Shown: piece by piece, positions 61,462 through 64,000 of the stretch
Numbering within the stretch: the first letter of the stretch is position 1
How the letters are laid out: each line of letters starts with the position of its first letter
From: Pontibacter sp. E15-1
GTDB lineage: Bacteria; Bacteroidota; Bacteroidia; Cytophagales; Hymenobacteraceae
Direction: 5' to 3'
Length of the DNA stretch: 64,000 nt
NCBI RefSeq assembly: GCF_022601975.1
Contig: NZ_JAKVIR010000018.1
Location: 1-64,000 of the forward strand
The notes under the pieces: model-generated
The model's database searches: none
What the model was told of the DNA's origin: nothing
What the model saw: the letters and a program-made list of their open reading frames with translations, nothing else
Made by a program: the position numbers and the translations under genes

Positions 61462-62847
61462 TTATTTTTTTTTATACAAATCCCCCCCCTTTATAATGAT
61501 TTTATCGGATAATAAATTTTTATAATCATCAAATGGATCTTTATCAAAAACTATCAAATCAGCCTTTTTACCTGGTTTAATTGAGCCAAAGTCATCATCT
61601 ATATTCATTGCTTTAGCACCATTATAGGTTGCAATTTGTAAAGTATCCTCTATGGATATACCTGCTTCATAAAGTAAGAGCATTTCAGAAAGAGCTGCTT
61701 TTCCTCCATCTTTAGAGTCTGTTCCTATTCTTAGTTTAAGTCCTTTATCATGAGCCTCTTTAATGTAAGCCATATAGCTATCAAAAGCGGTATTCATCCT
61801 TTTTATTTGATTTTCATTTAATTCAGGGTTTTCCTCGCTGTAATATGATTCTAAAAAGGAATTGAAATATGTTCTTCCGCTAAACGAACCGAATAAATGG
61901 ATGGTGGTAGAGAGGGTTGCATCCATGTCTATCATCTTCTGAATGAGCTTTTCTCTCCTATCACGCAGCTCCGGACTATCTTCAACATACTGTATCTTTT
62001 CAAGAGCATAAGGCATATATGCTCTAATATCAGGATAATGTTGTTGCATGATTTTGTTCAGGGAATCACCATGCTCTTCAAAGAGAAAGACATCATTAGA
62101 AATAGTACTTGCATGCTCAAAGTTTTTTACTCCCATATCGAGTGTTTCATCGATACTCATTACATTATTATCAATGTGAGCAAACATGTTCATGTTTAAA
62201 GATTTAGCCTTTTCGACTGCTGCTTTCATTTCCGGTTCTCTCAATCGCCAATACAGTTTGATGTGTCTCAACCCCATATCATAATATTCCTGTACCTTTT
62301 TTTGGGCTTCTTCAGGGTTCAGTACCTCCACGTGGTTTAAGTAAGGCTTTCTTTCCTCGTCCGAAATAAGCGCTCCACCACCGATGAACAAATTGGGGGC
62401 ATTCGGCTCAGGGTTCTTTTGCCAATCCAGTGATACATTCATCCACTTTTCAGATTGCCCCATATCTGCTACTGTAGTAATGCCATAGTTAAGATGGGTT
62501 TTAGCCAATCTATCCCTATAAATAGCAATAGAGTCTTTGGGAATATACACAGGAGCTGTATCATAATCTCCTATAATATCTGTTAAATGAATATGTGTAT
62601 CTATAAATCCAGGACTTACCAATCTCCCATTCCCCTCTATTCGCTCTTTTGCCAAGATTTTCTGATCACTATTAACTATGGCAGCAATGGTATCACTGTT
62701 AATTAGAATTGTTTTATTATTAAAGATCTGTTTATTTTCTGAATCAAATAGCTTTGCGTTGGTTATTGCCAAATCATATCCTACGCGCTTCGAACAAGCG
62801 CAGAACAAAATTAAAATTGTGACTGTCAATAAGTATATACTTTTCAT
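61462..62847 (-). CDS. Amidohydrolase-family lipoprotein (imidazolonepropionase/prolidase-like)
   Basis: About 461 residues from ATG 62847 (MKSIYLLTVTILILFCAC, lipobox); ATG 62856 is an alternative. The amidohydrolase barrel is recognised by GFIDTHIHLTD (HxH metal ligands, about 90), HIKLYWR (region of the bridging Lys), FAHIDNN and FEHAS (His ligands), and RIGTDSKDGG (Asp ligand). The C-terminal beta-sandwich closes with GSIKPGKKADLIVFDKDPFDDY. Probable periplasmic or surface cyclic-amidase or dipeptidase activity; substrate unknown. The gene is conspicuously AT-rich compared with all its neighbours, which suggests recent transfer. Confidence 0.88.
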   Translation of the reverse strand: MKSIYLLTVTILILFCACSKRVGYDLAITNAKLFDSENKQIFNNKTILINSDTIAAIVNSDQKILAKERIEGNGRLVSPGFIDTHIHLTDIIGDYDTAPVYIPKDSIAIYRDRLAKTHLNYGITTVADMGQSEKWMNVSLDWQKNPEPNAPNLFIGGGALISDEERKPYLNHVEVLNPEEAQKKVQEYYDMGLRHIKLYWRLREPEMKAAVEKAKSLNMNMFAHIDNNVMSIDETLDMGVKNFEHASTISNDVFLFEEHGDSLNKIMQQHYPDIRAYMPYALEKIQYVEDSPELRDRREKLIQKMIDMDATLSTTIHLFGSFSGRTYFNSFLESYYSEENPELNENQIKRMNTAFDSYMAYIKEAHDKGLKLRIGTDSKDGGKAALSEMLLLYEAGISIEDTLQIATYNGAKAMNIDDDFGSIKPGKKADLIVFDKDPFDDYKNLLSDKIIIKGGDLYKKK

Positions 62848-63060
62848 ATTATTCATTGTGTTCAACTAACAGTTAGCAATCGAGTACCCTACTCCTGCCA
62901 CCCACCCAATCCGGCTTCTAAACGGAATCGATTTACCGAATATACTATATAGCATCGGTAAAATACCTAAACAAAATAAGCTTATTTTCAGAAACTCCGG
63001 TTTCGTCTTTCCTGAAATACCAGTAGCTTTACTTCACAACACCCTTTACTGCTATTGTTC

Positions 63061-64000
63061 ATGCGCGCCAAACATATACCGCTTACCCTTTTCCTGCTTT
63101 TCACCTTACTTATCAGTGGCTGCGTGCAGCAACCGTCCAGCACCGCCGCCAAAAAGAAAAAGCCCTTTGACGTAGAGGAAGCCACTATCGCTGAGATACA
63201 TCAGGCCCTTCAAGAGGGCGCCTGCAGCTGCGAGAAACTCGTAACGACCTACCTCAACCGCATCAAAAGCTACGACAAGCCAACCAAGCTCAACGCCATC
63301 ATCGTCACCAATCCCGAGGCGCTCAGCATCGCGCGGCAACTCGACCAGGAATATGCCCAGACCGGAAAACTGCGGAACCTGCACTGTATCCCTGTCGTCG
63401 TGAAGGACAACTACAACACCAAGGGCTTGCAAACCACCGCCGGCTCGCTGGCCATGAAGGGCTTCGCTCCTTCCTCCGACGCATACCAGGTAAAGGCCCT
63501 GAAAGAAGCCGGTGCAATTGTGCTGGCCAAGTCAAACATGGCGGAGTGGGCCTTTAGCCCGATGGTGACCATCAGCTCTATTGCCGGCGAAACCCTGAAT
63601 CCTTATAACCTGGCCCATGTGCCGGCTGGCTCCAGCGGAGGAACGGCCGCGGCTGTGGCCGCCAACTTCGGCACGGTGGGCCTGGGCACCGACACCGGTA
63701 ATTCTGTTCGGGGGCCGTCGGCACACAATGCGCTGGTGGGCTTCCGGACCACGCTTGGCCTGACCAGCCGAAGCGGCATCGCGCCGTTATACCTGCGCAA
63801 CGACGTGGGCGGCCCGATGGCGCGCACCGTAGAGGACGCCACCAAAGTGCTGGAGGCAACGGCCGGATACGACCCCGCCGACCCGCTGACAGCACAGAGT
63901 CGGGGCCACGTGCCGGATACCTATACCCAGTATCTGAAGAGAGACGGATTGAAAGGAGCCCGCATTGGGGTGCTGCGCACGCTCAGCGAGAAAGACCCTG
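63061..64000 (+). CDS. Amidase signature family lipoprotein (partial, runs off the window)
   Basis: ATG at 63061; the reading frame is open to the window end (313 codons seen). A lipoprotein signal ([21 protein letters not shown]) precedes the amidase fold. Amidase signature elements: [11 protein letters not shown] (catalytic Lys), the glycine-serine stretch [20 protein letters not shown] (cis-Ser), then [16 protein letters not shown] (nucleophile Ser region). Catalyses amide hydrolysis in the periplasm or at the surface; substrate unknown. It is divergent from the amidohydrolase gene, with about 210 bp between them. Confidence 0.93.
   Translation, partial: MRAKHIPLTLFLLFTLLISGCVQQPSSTAAKKKKPFDVEEATIAEIHQALQEGACSCEKLVTTYLNRIKSYDKPTKLNAIIVTNPEALSIARQLDQEYAQTGKLRNLHCIPVVVKDNYNTKGLQTTAGSLAMKGFAPSSDAYQVKALKEAGAIVLAKSNMAEWAFSPMVTISSIAGETLNPYNLAHVPAGSSGGTAAAVAANFGTVGLGTDTGNSVRGPSAHNALVGFRTTLGLTSRSGIAPLYLRNDVGGPMARTVEDATKVLEATAGYDPADPLTAQSRGHVPDTYTQYLKRDGLKGARIGVLRTLSEKDP

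Overview
The window looks like chromosomal DNA from a GC-rich Bacteroidota of the order Cytophagales, probably a Hymenobacteraceae relative such as Pontibacter. The evidence is SusC/SusD pairs, T9SS C-terminal sorting domains, many lipoproteins with short lipoboxes, CRTAC/ASPIC and DUF1080 proteins, a TAnnTTTG-type promoter box before pgk, and few Shine-Dalgarno sequences. The genus is an inference; no rRNA is present.

Layout. 1-428 is an intergenic repeat zone. 429-20025, all on the minus strand, is a hemicellulose locus: susC, susD, an SGBP-B-type lipoprotein and a six-TIG-repeat lipoprotein form one operon. A strong terminator follows, then GH26 (mannanase), GH74 (xyloglucanase), a CRTAC/ASPIC lipoprotein coupled to a vanadium-haloperoxidase-like PAP2 protein, and a GH9 endoglucanase. 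Surface capture and TonB-dependent import would be fed by secreted or surface-bound beta-mannan and beta-glucan hydrolases. 21195-22717 holds an SGNH hydrolase and a DUF1080 protein. 24199-27512 holds an ArnT/PMT-like glycosyltransferase and a phosphate-selective-type porin. 27958-33026 is a signalling or lipid cluster: a small beta protein, a cytosolic hybrid histidine kinase, an alpha-oxoamine-synthase/GNAT fusion, and a divergent small protein.

33591-45847 is a type I (I-B-like) CRISPR-Cas locus on the plus strand: WYL regulator, cas6, cas5, cas3, cas8, cas7, cas4, cas1, cas2, then 47 repeats and 46 spacers. Gene order is unusual, with cas5 and cas3 ahead of cas8 and cas7. Base composition jumps between cas7 and cas4. 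The array is split cleanly into repeats ending GAAAC (1-20) and GAAAG (21-46). A CAT-anticodon tRNA follows on the minus strand.

46126-58072 is mostly housekeeping: a HAD phosphatase and an M50 protease (coupled), a T9SS-sorted protein with a rhodanese, a PASTA protein, a decayed PIN-domain toxin with an intact small partner, a tandem D-Ala-D-Ala ligase fusion, pgk, an MDR oxidoreductase and a VOC protein. 58586-62847 has a DUF5117-type zinc metalloprotease, a MITE-like inverted repeat and an AT-rich amidohydrolase lipoprotein. The window ends inside an amidase (63061 onward).

Intergenic regions carry several families of short palindromic interspersed repeats. The hexamer GGTATA/TATACC is also strikingly over-represented. 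Boundaries and motifs were read by eye from sequence and translation; family names are recognised from motifs and not from database searches.
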